Below are positions 34,305 to 44,800 of a stretch of 64,000 nucleotides of DNA, one piece after another. Every line of letters begins with the position of its first letter. Positions within the stretch are counted from its first letter, which is position 1. Source of the stretch: Flavobacterium enshiense (GTDB taxonomy: Bacteria > Bacteroidota > Bacteroidia > Flavobacteriales > Flavobacteriaceae); NCBI RefSeq assembly GCF_022836875.1, contig NZ_CP090376.1:3187290-3251289 (forward strand), written 5' to 3'. Position numbers and translations under genes: made by a program. A model generated the notes under the pieces. The model did not search any database, had not been told where the DNA came from, and saw nothing but the letters and a program-made list of their open reading frames with translations.

Positions 34305-37300
34305 ATGAAAAAAATTTACTTTTTTGGGATCATGCTTTTGCTCTATACAACCTATGGATTAAGCCAGAATTGCGGAGCCGGTTTTACTTTATCTTCAAGC
34401 GCCTCGTCAATATGCTCTGCTGATCCTGTCACTCTTACCTTAAGTGGTAGCGAAACAGGGATTAACTATCAACTCAGAAATGGTTCAGTCTTAAGTACTG
34501 TTGGTGGTAGCACTGGCAATCCTATTAGCTTTACCGTCAATCCAACCACCACCACAACATACGATGTAATAGCCGTTGGATGTGCATCTCCATATGATTC
34601 AATAACGATAACCGTTATTCCGCCGCCAAGCATTACCCTTACAACGGGCGATGCAACCCAAACCATTTGCCAAAACACTCCTTTTAGCACTACCACTTAT
34701 AACATAGCCAATGCCACCGGGGCTTCCGTTACCGGATTGCCGACAGGCGTTACAGGCAGTTATTTAGCAGGAGTAGTCACAATTGCCGGAACACCGACGG
34801 TCTCAGGAAACTTCAACTTTACCGTAACCACTTCCGGAGGATGTGCTCCCCCTGCCACCGCTGCGGGAACCATTTCAGTGACCCCGCTGCCAGCCATTAC
34901 CCTGACTTCGGGCGATGCAACCCAAACCATTTGCCAAAACACTCCTTTTAGCACTACCACTTATAACATAGCCAATGCCACCGGGGCTTCCGTTACCGGA
35001 TTGCCGACAGGCGTTACAGGAAGTTATTTAGCAGGAGTAGTCACAATTGCCGGAACACCCACGGTCTCAGGAAACTTCAACTTTACCGTGACCACTTCCG
35101 GAGGATGTGCTCCCCCTGCCACCGCTGCGGGAACCATTTCAGTGACCCCGCTGCCAGCCATTACCCTGACTTCGGGCGATGCAACACAAACCATTTGCCG
35201 GAACACTGCTTTTATCACTACCACTTATAACATAGCCAATGCTACCAACGCTTCCGTTACCGGATTACCGACAGGCGTAACCGGCAGCTATTCCACAGGA
35301 GTAGTCACAATTGCCGGAACACCCACGGTCTCAGGAAACTTCAACTTTACCGTGACCACTTCCGGAGGATGTGCTCCCCCTGCCACCGCTGCGGGAACCA
35401 TTTCAGTTACCCCGCTGCCAGCCATTACCCTGACTTCGGGCGATGCAACACAAACCATTTGCCGGAACACTGCTTTTATCACTACCACTTATAACATAGC
35501 CAATGCTACCAACGCTTCCGTTACCGGATTGCCGACAGGCATAACCGGCAGCTATTCCACAGGAGTAGTCACAATTGCCGGAACACCCACTGTCTCAGGA
35601 AACTTCAACTTTACCGTGACCACTTCCGGAGGATGTGCTCCCCCTGCCACCGCTGCGGGAACCATTTCAGTTACCCCGCTGCCAGCCATTACCCTGACTT
35701 CGGGCGATGCAACACAAACCATTTGCCGGAACACTGCTTTTACCACTACCACTTATAACATAGCCAATGCTACCAACGCTTCCGTTACCGGATTGCCGAC
35801 AGGCGTAACCGGCAGTTATTCCACAGGAGTAGTCACAATTGCCGGAACACCCACTGTCTCAGGAAACTTCAACTTTACCGTAACCACTTCCGGAGGATGT
35901 GCTCCCCCTGCCACCGCTATGGGAACCATTAACGTTACCCCACTTCCGAACATCGCTCTGACTTCCGCCAACGCGACCCAGACACGTTGCCGAAACATAG
36001 CCATAGCCAATATTACCTATAACGTAAGCAATGCCACGGGGGCTTCCGTTACCGGATTGCCGACAGGCGTTACAGGAAGTTATTCCACAGGAGTATTCAC
36101 TATTACCGGAACACCGACGGTTTCAGGAGCCTTCAATTTTACCGTGACAACTTCCGGAGGATGTGCTCCCCCTGCCACCGCTACGGGAACCATTTCAGTG
36201 ACCCCGCTGCCAGCCATTACCCTGACTTCGGGCGATGCAACCCAAACCATTTGCCAAAACACTCCTTTTATCACTACCACTTATAACATAGCCAATGCCA
36301 CCGGGGCTTCCGTTACCGGATTGCCGACAGGCGTTACAGGCAGTTATTTAGCAGGAGTAGTCACAATTGCCGGAACACCGACGGTCTCAGGAACCTTCAA
36401 TTTTACCGTAACAACTACCGGAGGATGTGCTCCCCCTGCCACCGCTTCGGGAACCATTAACGTTACGGTCATCCCAACTGCTTCTATTTCCTATAGTCCC
36501 AGTTCATTTTGTGTAACTAGCGCAAACCAAAACATAAACTTAACCGGAACAGGAGCTTTCAATGGAGGAACCTACACTGCAGCCCCAGCCGGTTTAAGCA
36601 TTAATTTCGGTTCAGGAAGAATTAACCCCGGCGGAAGTACTGCCGGAACTTATACCGTGACCTATACCATTCCTGCCAGTGGCGGTTGTGCGCCTGTTCC
36701 AGTTACTACTACCGTTACTATCACTCCGGTACCTACTGCCAGTATCAGTTATCCAGGAAATCCGTTTTGTAATTCTATCATTGAAACCAGAGCGGTAACT
36801 TTAAGCGGAACCGGAGCATATACCGGAGGAACTTACTCTGCTTCACCGTCAAATTTACCCATTGATTTATCTACAGGAGCAATCTCACCACACAACATTA
36901 CAGCCGGGACTTACACAGTAACGTATACCATTCCGGCCAGCGGCGGCTGTTCACCCGTATCCGTTACTACAAGTGTAACCATTACGGCTATACCTACTGC
37001 CACCATCAGTTATGCTGGCCCGTTTTGTAAATCGGTAACAACCGCTCAAAACGTAACACGAAGTGGAACCGGAGCATTTACTGGGGGAACTTACTCTGCG
37101 CCCGGAGGATTGACCATTAACGCATCCACGGGAGCTATTACACCAAGCACTAGCACTGCCGGGACTTATACTGTAACTTATACAACTCCTCCCGGTGGAG
37201 GTTGTGCGCCTGTTCCAGTTACAACTACCGTTACCATCACTCCTGTACCAACAGCCACAATCAGTTATGCGGGAGCTCCGTTTTGTATATCAACGAGTGC

Positions 37301-40300
37301 TTCACAAAACGTAACCCTGATAGGAACCGGAGCATACACCGGAGGATCCTTTACCGCTTCGCCGGCAGGTTTATCCATTAATTCATCTACCGGAGTAATC
37401 ACACCAAGCGCGAGTACCGCAGCAGGAACGTACATCGTGACCTATACCATACCGCCCAATGGAGGGTGTGCAGCCGTACCCGTTACCACAAGCGTAACGA
37501 TTACTGCCGTACCTACTGCCAGCATCAGTTATACTGGAGCTCCATATTGTTTATCTGTGACTACTCCGCAAAACGTAACCCTGACAGGAAGCGGGACTTA
37601 TACTGGCGGAACTTATTCTGCTTCACCGACAGGATTAAGTATTAATCCATCTACGGGGGCTATTACACCAAATGCCAGTCTTGCAGGAACCCACACCGTA
37701 ACCTATACCATACCGGCCAGCGGCGGATGTGCTTCAACATCAGTAACTACAAACGTTCTTATTGACAATGATCCCGTCGGAGGAACTCTTTCATTAGACA
37801 ACTCCCAATCTTCAATAACACAATGCTTTCTTGCATCCGGCAACTTATATTTATCCGGCTATGTTGGCAGGATTGTAAAATGGCAATACTCCACAACTGG
37901 AGGCACCTCATGGGTTGACGTTACTAATCCAACAACCGCACACAGCTATAGTAATATCACACAAACAACAAAGTTCAGAGTGATTGTTGAAAATCTGGGG
38001 GGGTGCTCTACAGCTTCAACAATTTGTACCGTTTATGTTATTCCGAATATTAAGCCTTCGCCAGTATCAGCTTCTCCATCAACTATATGTGTGGGCGGCT
38101 CTTCGGTATTATCCGCAACAAGTGGATTTGCAACGAGTCAAAACATTGCTACAGGAGGTGATTTTCAAAATGCGAATCCTGCTGGCTGGACAGTAGACAG
38201 TTGCACTAACAACTGTTTAAACGCCGGAGCCAGCAATACTGACCCTGGTCCGTGGAAACTCTCTGCAACCAATGGAGGCACTTACTCTGGCACTAATTAT
38301 TTATCAATAGGTAAATTCGCTATTGCTAACGGAAATTTCAACTCTCAACTTTATACACCGATTTTTAATACCATAGGTTTAACTTCTACAACTTCTGCAA
38401 GGCTACAATTCACACATGCCTATAATTTACAACCTGGAGCAATCGGTACTGTTGAAATAGCAGTTAACGGAGGGCCTTGGACTACTTTGTCGCAGTACAC
38501 GGGATCATCGGGAGTCCCAAGCTATTCAAATTTCCTAAACGGCAACATAGATCTTACTTCTTATATCGGACTTACCAATTTACGTATTCGATTTAATTAC
38601 CAGGGAACTCTTGGAAGTTCCTGGGCAGTTGACAATATTGGTATTCCTAATGCTCCTGCCGCTTCTACAGTACAATGGGTAGATTCTTCCGGCAATCCTC
38701 TACCGGGACCGGAGGCCTCTACGAATACTTATACTGTTTCCCCAACCACAACAACAACTTACGGAATCGTTTCTGTATATAATGGTTGTGTAGGTTATGA
38801 TGACCCTAGCACTCCAAATGTAGTGGAAGGCATTGCTTATGTAACTGTTACGGTTAACCCAAGACCTACAGCCCTCATCAGCCAGGATCAGTATGTTTGT
38901 TACAATACGCCTGCCACTTTAACAGTTCATTTTACGGGTTCTGGACCATACCGCTTTACTTTAAGAGCCTTAAACACAGTTACAAATGCGGTCACAAATA
39001 CCGTTTACAACAATATTACTCCAAACGCGAGTGGAAATTACACTTTCAATACCATTAATTTAACTGCAACAACGGTGTTTACTATATCGGCATTAAATGA
39101 CTCGAAATGTAATTCTATTTCTGATGATATTGATGACAGCACAGTAACAGTAACTGTTCTTAACGGTACCGCAGGTCTTTGGACAGGATTGATAAGCTCC
39201 GATTGGTTTAACTGTCTGAACTGGGCCGGCGGACTGCCATCTGCAACTGTAGATGCAGTTATACCAACAGTCACAATAGGAGGAAGAATGCCTGCTATTG
39301 ATAATGCCAGCCCATTTGCTACGTCTAACGGTAACATCGCAATCGCAAAAAATTTAATAATCAATACAGGTGCAAGAGTTAGTATGGATTCAATCAATGT
39401 ATCAACACCCAATCTCCATATAAAAGGGAATTGGCAAAACAGCGGAAGATTTTATCCGGGAAGAGGTACTGTAACGTTCAATAGTAGTACAGCGAATTTC
39501 ATTCACAATATGAATACTTTTGCCGGAAACAATTTTTCTGAAGAATTCTGGAACCTAACCCTAAACTGTACAAATACAGCTCGAGGTGTTATTACTCCCG
39601 ACTTATTTAAGTTATTAGTCCGAAATGATGTAAACCTGACAAGCGGTGATTTAAGGTTAACCGGTGAAGCACAACTGATTCAAGAAGGAGCGTCAGCAAA
39701 TCCAGCCGGCGGAACAGGTGTCCTTTTACGTGATCAGCAGGGTACAAAAAGCAGCTATCACTATAATCAATGGTCATCGCCGGTTAGTGCAGATAATTTA
39801 AACTATACTATAGGCGGTGTCTTAAAAGACGGGACCAATGCTGATATTAGCCCTTTCAGTCAGAATCCCATAAATTTTGGATGGGGGTATGACTTTTCGG
39901 ATGGCCCGCTTACAAGTCCGATTAAAATAAGTAATCGCTGGCTGTACAAATATGCGGCAACAACTTCCAACTATTTTTCATGGCAGGCGATTGGCAGCAC
40001 CGGAAGCATTAAAATTGGTGAAGGATTTACAATGAAAGGCGTTACCGGTTTAGAACCAAATACCAATTATCAGAACTATGTTTTTGCCGGCAAACCTAAT
40101 AATGGAAATATTGACCTTCCAATCGAAAAAGATCAGATTTATCTGATTGGAAATCCTTATCCTTCAGCTTTGGACGCCAACAAATTCATAGAAAACAATA
40201 TTAAACAAAATGGAAATGCAACTAAAAATGTTATCAATGGAGCATTATATTTCTGGGATCATTTTGGAGGACAGACCCATTATCTGGCTGAGTATGTAGG

Positions 40301-41264
40301 CGGATTTGCAGTCTATAATTTAACGGGGGGGGTGATAGCCATTTCCAACGATCCGATGATCAATAATAATAACACCACAGGTTCAAAAATACCGAAACGA
40401 TATATTCCTGTAGCCCAAGGGTTTTTCGTAAGTGCCGAAACTGGTAGTGAGGGCGGACTTACCACACTGATTGAGGGAGGTACAATTACTATTAATAACA
40501 ATCAGCGTGTCTTTAAAGTGGAAAGCCCTGCAAATTCAATATTCTTTAAATCAACAAACAATGCTGTTGAAGAAGAAACCGATAACCGGCAAAAAATCAG
40601 ATTAGGTTTTGAATCCGCTGCCGGATTACACCGCCAGCTTTTATTAGGCACAGATGCTAACACCTCAAATCTATTCGACCTGGGATATGACGCAATGATG
40701 TTTGACCCGAATCAGGACGATATGTACTGGTATATTAGTAACGAAAAATTCGTAATACAGGCCGTTAATAATTTCAACGCCAATCAAATAATCCCAATTG
40801 GAATTACGATTTCGACTGTCGGCACAACAAACATTATGATTGACGAACTCGAAAATATTCCGGCTTCAACACAAATCTACCTGTTTGACAGTATAACCGG
40901 GCTATATCATGATCTTAGAAACGGAAATTTCACAGCCCAGTTACCTATAGGAGAATACCATGACCGATTCTCGTTACGCTTTACCATTGAAACATTGAGT
41001 GCCAATGATATGGATGCGATTAATGGCATTTTGGTTTTTGCCGATTCAAATCACATGCTGAATATCAAAAATAATTTAACGGATACAATAGTTGATTCTG
41101 TTCAGCTATTCAACATCCTCGGCCAATCGATTGCAAAATGGAATGTAGCTGATGAAGATCAGCAAAACATCAAAATTCCGGTAGAGCACATACGCAGCGG
41201 AATATATATAGTGAAACTGAAAGCTTCCAATGGTTGGCTGAGTAAAAAAGTGATTATCAGATAA
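34305..41264 (+). CDS. Giant repeat-containing T9SS-secreted surface protein 1
   Basis: The frame opens at a TTG at 34296, but the ATG at 34305 gives a proper signal peptide (MKKIYFFGIMLLLYTTYGLS, then Q); about 2319 residues. In order: an N-terminal Ig-like segment; seven 88-residue cadherin/Ig-like repeats (34632-36479) with TGLPTGVTGSY and FNFTVTTSGGCAPPA cores; five ~85-residue repeats with GTYTVTYTIPASGGCA cores; a jelly-roll-like segment (GWTVDSC to SSWAVDNIGIP); a WTGLISSDWFNCLNWAGG module; a large C-terminal region; and a type A T9SS sorting domain ending SKKVIIR. Secretion through T9SS and an adhesin or surface-layer role are inferred. G7 and G8 tracts occur in the coding sequence. 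Confidence 0.92.
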   Translation: MKKIYFFGIMLLLYTTYGLSQNCGAGFTLSSSASSICSADPVTLTLSGSETGINYQLRNGSVLSTVGGSTGNPISFTVNPTTTTTYDVIAVGCASPYDSITITVIPPPSITLTTGDATQTICQNTPFSTTTYNIANATGASVTGLPTGVTGSYLAGVVTIAGTPTVSGNFNFTVTTSGGCAPPATAAGTISVTPLPAITLTSGDATQTICQNTPFSTTTYNIANATGASVTGLPTGVTGSYLAGVVTIAGTPTVSGNFNFTVTTSGGCAPPATAAGTISVTPLPAITLTSGDATQTICRNTAFITTTYNIANATNASVTGLPTGVTGSYSTGVVTIAGTPTVSGNFNFTVTTSGGCAPPATAAGTISVTPLPAITLTSGDATQTICRNTAFITTTYNIANATNASVTGLPTGITGSYSTGVVTIAGTPTVSGNFNFTVTTSGGCAPPATAAGTISVTPLPAITLTSGDATQTICRNTAFTTTTYNIANATNASVTGLPTGVTGSYSTGVVTIAGTPTVSGNFNFTVTTSGGCAPPATAMGTINVTPLPNIALTSANATQTRCRNIAIANITYNVSNATGASVTGLPTGVTGSYSTGVFTITGTPTVSGAFNFTVTTSGGCAPPATATGTISVTPLPAITLTSGDATQTICQNTPFITTTYNIANATGASVTGLPTGVTGSYLAGVVTIAGTPTVSGTFNFTVTTTGGCAPPATASGTINVTVIPTASISYSPSSFCVTSANQNINLTGTGAFNGGTYTAAPAGLSINFGSGRINPGGSTAGTYTVTYTIPASGGCAPVPVTTTVTITPVPTASISYPGNPFCNSIIETRAVTLSGTGAYTGGTYSASPSNLPIDLSTGAISPHNITAGTYTVTYTIPASGGCSPVSVTTSVTITAIPTATISYAGPFCKSVTTAQNVTRSGTGAFTGGTYSAPGGLTINASTGAITPSTSTAGTYTVTYTTPPGGGCAPVPVTTTVTITPVPTATISYAGAPFCISTSASQNVTLIGTGAYTGGSFTASPAGLSINSSTGVITPSASTAAGTYIVTYTIPPNGGCAAVPVTTSVTITAVPTASISYTGAPYCLSVTTPQNVTLTGSGTYTGGTYSASPTGLSINPSTGAITPNASLAGTHTVTYTIPASGGCASTSVTTNVLIDNDPVGGTLSLDNSQSSITQCFLASGNLYLSGYVGRIVKWQYSTTGGTSWVDVTNPTTAHSYSNITQTTKFRVIVENLGGCSTASTICTVYVIPNIKPSPVSASPSTICVGGSSVLSATSGFATSQNIATGGDFQNANPAGWTVDSCTNNCLNAGASNTDPGPWKLSATNGGTYSGTNYLSIGKFAIANGNFNSQLYTPIFNTIGLTSTTSARLQFTHAYNLQPGAIGTVEIAVNGGPWTTLSQYTGSSGVPSYSNFLNGNIDLTSYIGLTNLRIRFNYQGTLGSSWAVDNIGIPNAPAASTVQWVDSSGNPLPGPEASTNTYTVSPTTTTTYGIVSVYNGCVGYDDPSTPNVVEGIAYVTVTVNPRPTALISQDQYVCYNTPATLTVHFTGSGPYRFTLRALNTVTNAVTNTVYNNITPNASGNYTFNTINLTATTVFTISALNDSKCNSISDDIDDSTVTVTVLNGTAGLWTGLISSDWFNCLNWAGGLPSATVDAVIPTVTIGGRMPAIDNASPFATSNGNIAIAKNLIINTGARVSMDSINVSTPNLHIKGNWQNSGRFYPGRGTVTFNSSTANFIHNMNTFAGNNFSEEFWNLTLNCTNTARGVITPDLFKLLVRNDVNLTSGDLRLTGEAQLIQEGASANPAGGTGVLLRDQQGTKSSYHYNQWSSPVSADNLNYTIGGVLKDGTNADISPFSQNPINFGWGYDFSDGPLTSPIKISNRWLYKYAATTSNYFSWQAIGSTGSIKIGEGFTMKGVTGLEPNTNYQNYVFAGKPNNGNIDLPIEKDQIYLIGNPYPSALDANKFIENNIKQNGNATKNVINGALYFWDHFGGQTHYLAEYVGGFAVYNLTGGVIAISNDPMINNNNTTGSKIPKRYIPVAQGFFVSAETGSEGGLTTLIEGGTITINNNQRVFKVESPANSIFFKSTNNAVEEETDNRQKIRLGFESAAGLHRQLLLGTDANTSNLFDLGYDAMMFDPNQDDMYWYISNEKFVIQAVNNFNANQIIPIGITISTVGTTNIMIDELENIPASTQIYLFDSITGLYHDLRNGNFTAQLPIGEYHDRFSLRFTIETLSANDMDAINGILVFADSNHMLNIKNNLTDTIVDSVQLFNILGQSIAKWNVADEDQQNIKIPVEHIRSGIYIVKLKASNGWLSKKVIIR
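34632..36479 (+). repeat. Seven tandem 264-bp repeats in giant gene 1
   Basis: The word GGGCGATGCAAC recurs at about 34646, 34910, 35174, 35438, 35702 and 36230, i.e. at 264-bp steps, with a diverged sixth unit between. Units 1-5 and 7 differ by only a few bases each. Each unit encodes one 88-residue repeat. Confidence 0.95.
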
Positions 41265-41286
41265 AAAAACAAAAACCTTGTTTTCT

Positions 41287-41324
41287 GCCTCTAAAAAGAC
41301 TTTGGCTTTTTAGAGGCTTTTTTT
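41287..41324 (+). terminator. Terminator of giant gene 1
   Basis: GCCTCTAAAAAG and CTTTTTAGAGGC form a 12-bp stem around a short loop, followed by seven T, 23 bases after the stop codon. Confidence 0.85.
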
Positions 41325-41803
41325 ATATAAGTCCCGGTAATCAAAACCTTAATTCCAAAAACAAGAAGCCTTCCTAACTTAAAATATGCAAAACCCTACT
41401 ATTATAAGAAAAATCTTCTAAAAAATATTAAAATATTTGTAGAGTACTAAAAAAAATTTGAACTGAATAACAAAATAATTTAAAAAAAGAGCATTTCATC
41501 GGAAGTTAAAACCAACTCATCGAAAACTCTTACATCTTTTCTGTTATCAAATTTGAATTAGCTAGTTTTAAATGAGTTAATCCAAAAACAAAATTGACAA
41601 TAAGGTGGTAAGGACTGCTTAAAAATCTATTGTCCAAATGTATTTTATTTGGCAAATATTTTTATTGCCCGACAAAAAGAGCTGGTTTTATTCTGAATTA
41701 AACCAATATTAAACAAAAGTCCTTATATAGCCTATACATCAAGAGGGTTTTCAGGATTGACTAAATAGTAAAAACAGTATTTAGTTAATTAAATTATGTG
41801 GCA
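41325..41803. other. Intergenic region upstream of giant gene 2
   Basis: About 480 AT-rich bases without a gene. It holds the TTCATCG / CTCATCGAAAAC pair at 41495 and 41516 that is shared with giant gene 1. I see no exact TAnnTTTG promoter. Confidence 0.5.
41495..41527 (+). promoter_or_regulatory. Direct-repeat element upstream of giant gene 2
   Basis: TTCATCG at 41495 and CTCATCGAAAAC at 41516, 21 bases apart and about 277 bases before the start codon. It matches the element at 34051-34082 before giant gene 1. Confidence 0.5.
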
Positions 41804-44800
41804 ATGATAAAAAACTACTCTTACCTATTTCTACTACTCCTGTTATCAAACTTTTGTTGGGGACTAAATTACACCAAAACAAAAACAGTATCTTATCCGA
41901 CTATTTGTATTGGAAACAATGCGACCACAACCTTATCTTCAATCAAGAAAGGAGTATCTTATCACCTTAGACAAGGAATAACAAAGATTGGGACATCTAA
42001 AATCGGAAGTGGTGACAATTTAGATTTTATTGTATCTCCTCGTACCACTACATATAACAAATTGGCTAATTATGCCCCATCTTCTCCTTCGGGTATAACC
42101 GACGTAAGCACTATGACTGTCGGCCCCGCTCCGAAGATAACCTTGACATCGGCCAATGCGACTCAAACAGGTTGTGCTAATTTAGCCATAACCAACATCG
42201 TCTATAACATAACCAATGTCACAACCACAGGGGTTTCCGCTTCAGGCCTGCCGGCAGGCGTTAACGGAAACTATGATGCAGGAGTGTACACTATCAGCGG
42301 AACCCCAACGGTGGCCGGTACATTCGGTTTTACCGTCACTGCTACAAACGCAGATGGCACAGTTACCACCTCCCTCGAAACCATTACCGTGACCCCATTA
42401 CCGACAGCCACGATTAATTATGCAGGCTCTCCATTTTGTAAATCATTGGCAACTGCTCAAAGTGTAACCCGAAGCGGTACAGGAGGAGGAACCTATTCAG
42501 CTTCGCCGTCAGGATTAAACATTAATAGCTCTACTGGTGCCATCACACCAAGTACTAGCTCGGCGGGAACGTATACCGTAACCTATACCATACCTGCCAG
42601 TGGTGGTTGTGCTGCAGTGGCCAATACCACTAGTGTTACCATAACAGCAGAACCAACTGCTTCAATCAATTATACCGGAACGCCATTTTGCACATCTATA
42701 GTAGGAACCAGAGCTGTGACATTGACCGGTACAGGAGGAACGTTTAGTGCCCCTGCAGGACTAAGTATTAATACCTCTACCGGAGACATTACTCCAAGCA
42801 CTAGTACTCCCGGAACCTATACCGTAACCTACACTATCCCAGCCAGTGGTGGTTGTGCCACTAAACAAGTAACTACAAGCGTTACCATCATAGCCATGCC
42901 GACCGCATCAATCAGCTACAACGGAACGCCATTTTGTACATCATTGGCAGCTCCCCAAAGCGTGACTTTAACAGGTGCAGGAGCCTATACAGGTGGTACA
43001 TTTAGTGCTCCGTTAGGGCTAAGTATCCACCCCTCCACCGGTACTATCACACCAAGCGCCAGTACGGCGGGAACCTATACCGTAACCTATACCACACCTG
43101 CCAGTGGTAATTGTGCAGCTGTAGCCGTTACCACAAGCGTTACCATAACAGAAGTAACCGCAACAATCAATTATGCAGGAACACCATTTTGTACATCTAT
43201 AGTAGGAACCAGAGTTGTTTCATTGACCGGTGCGGGAGCCTATACCGGTGGAACGTTTAGCGCTCCGGCACAATTAACCATTGACTCCATTACCGGAGAC
43301 ATTACTCCAAGCACTAGTACGCCCGGAACATACACCGTTACCTATACCATACCAGCCAGTGGTGGTTGTGCCACTAAACAAGTAACTACAAGCGTTACCA
43401 TCACAGCCGTGCCGACCGCATCAATCAACTACAACGGAACGCCATTTTGTACATCATTGGCAGCTCCCCAAAGCGTGACTTTAACAGGTACGGGAGCCTA
43501 TACCCTAGGGACATTTAGTGCTCCGACAGGACTAAGTATCCACCCCTCCACCGGTGCTATCACACCAAGCGCCAGTACGGCGGGAACCTATACCGTAACC
43601 TATACCACACCTGCCAGTGGTAATTGTGCAGCTGTAACCGCTACCACAAGTGTAACAATCACGGCTATTCCGACGGCAACAATCAGTTATGCGGGAAACC
43701 CTTTTTGTATAACGCTGGGCACAGTTAAAAGTGTAACTTTAAGTGGTTCCCCAGCCTATACCGGAGGAACCTTTAGTGCTCCGGTAGGATTAAGTATTGA
43801 CTCCTCTACAGGAGATATTACACCAAGCACTAGTACGCCAGGAACCTATACCGTAACCTATAACATACCTGCCGGTGGTGGTTGTGCTATTACACCAATA
43901 ACCACAAGCGTTACGATTACAGCTGTTCCGACCGCGAATATCAGTTATACCGGAACGCCATTTTGTACATCTATAGTAGGCACCAAAGTTGTATCATTGA
44001 CCGGTACGGGAGCCTATACAGGAGGAACCTATACTGCTTCGTCAACAGGATTAACTATGGATTCTGCCACTGGTGCTATTACACCGAGCAGTAGTACTGC
44101 CGGAACTTATACAGTAACTTACACTACGCCTGCCAGCGGGGGGTGTGCTGCTGAAGCCGTTACCACAAGCGTTACCATCACAACAGCTCCGACCGCAACA
44201 ATCAGTTATGCGGGAACGGCGTTTTGTATATCATTGGCAACCATTCAAAGCGTATCTTTAATTGGTACCGCTGCCTATACCGGAGGAACCTTTAGTGCTC
44301 CTGCAGGATTAAGCATTGACGCCTCTACAGGAGATATTACACCAAGCACTAGTACGCCCGGAACCTATACCGTAACATACAACGTTCCTGCAAGCGGTGG
44401 TTGTTCAGTTGTATCGGCAACCACAAGTGTTACCATTACAGCTGTTCCGACCGCGAATATCAATTATGCCGGAACACCGTTTTGCACATCATTAGCAACT
44501 CCCCAAAGCGTAACCCGAACCGGTTCGGGAGCCTATACCGGAGGGACCTATACCGCCTCTCCTGGAGGATTAGCCATTGATTCTGCCACTGGTGCAATTA
44601 CGCCAAATACCAGTACCGCCGGGACCTATACCGTAACCTATACGACACCTGCCAGCGGCGGTTGTGCAGCCGTAGCCGTTACCGCAAGCGTTACCATCAC
44701 AACAGCTCCGACCGCAACAATCAGTTATGCGGGAACGCCGTTTTGTAAATCATTGGCAACCATTCAAAGCGTATCTTTAATTGGTACCGCTGCCTATACA

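Noticed and set aside
34469..36280. A series of ~66-codon minus-strand frames at 264-bp intervals
   Set aside because: They are antisense shadows of the repeat units of giant gene 1; their regular spacing follows from the repeat, not from genes.
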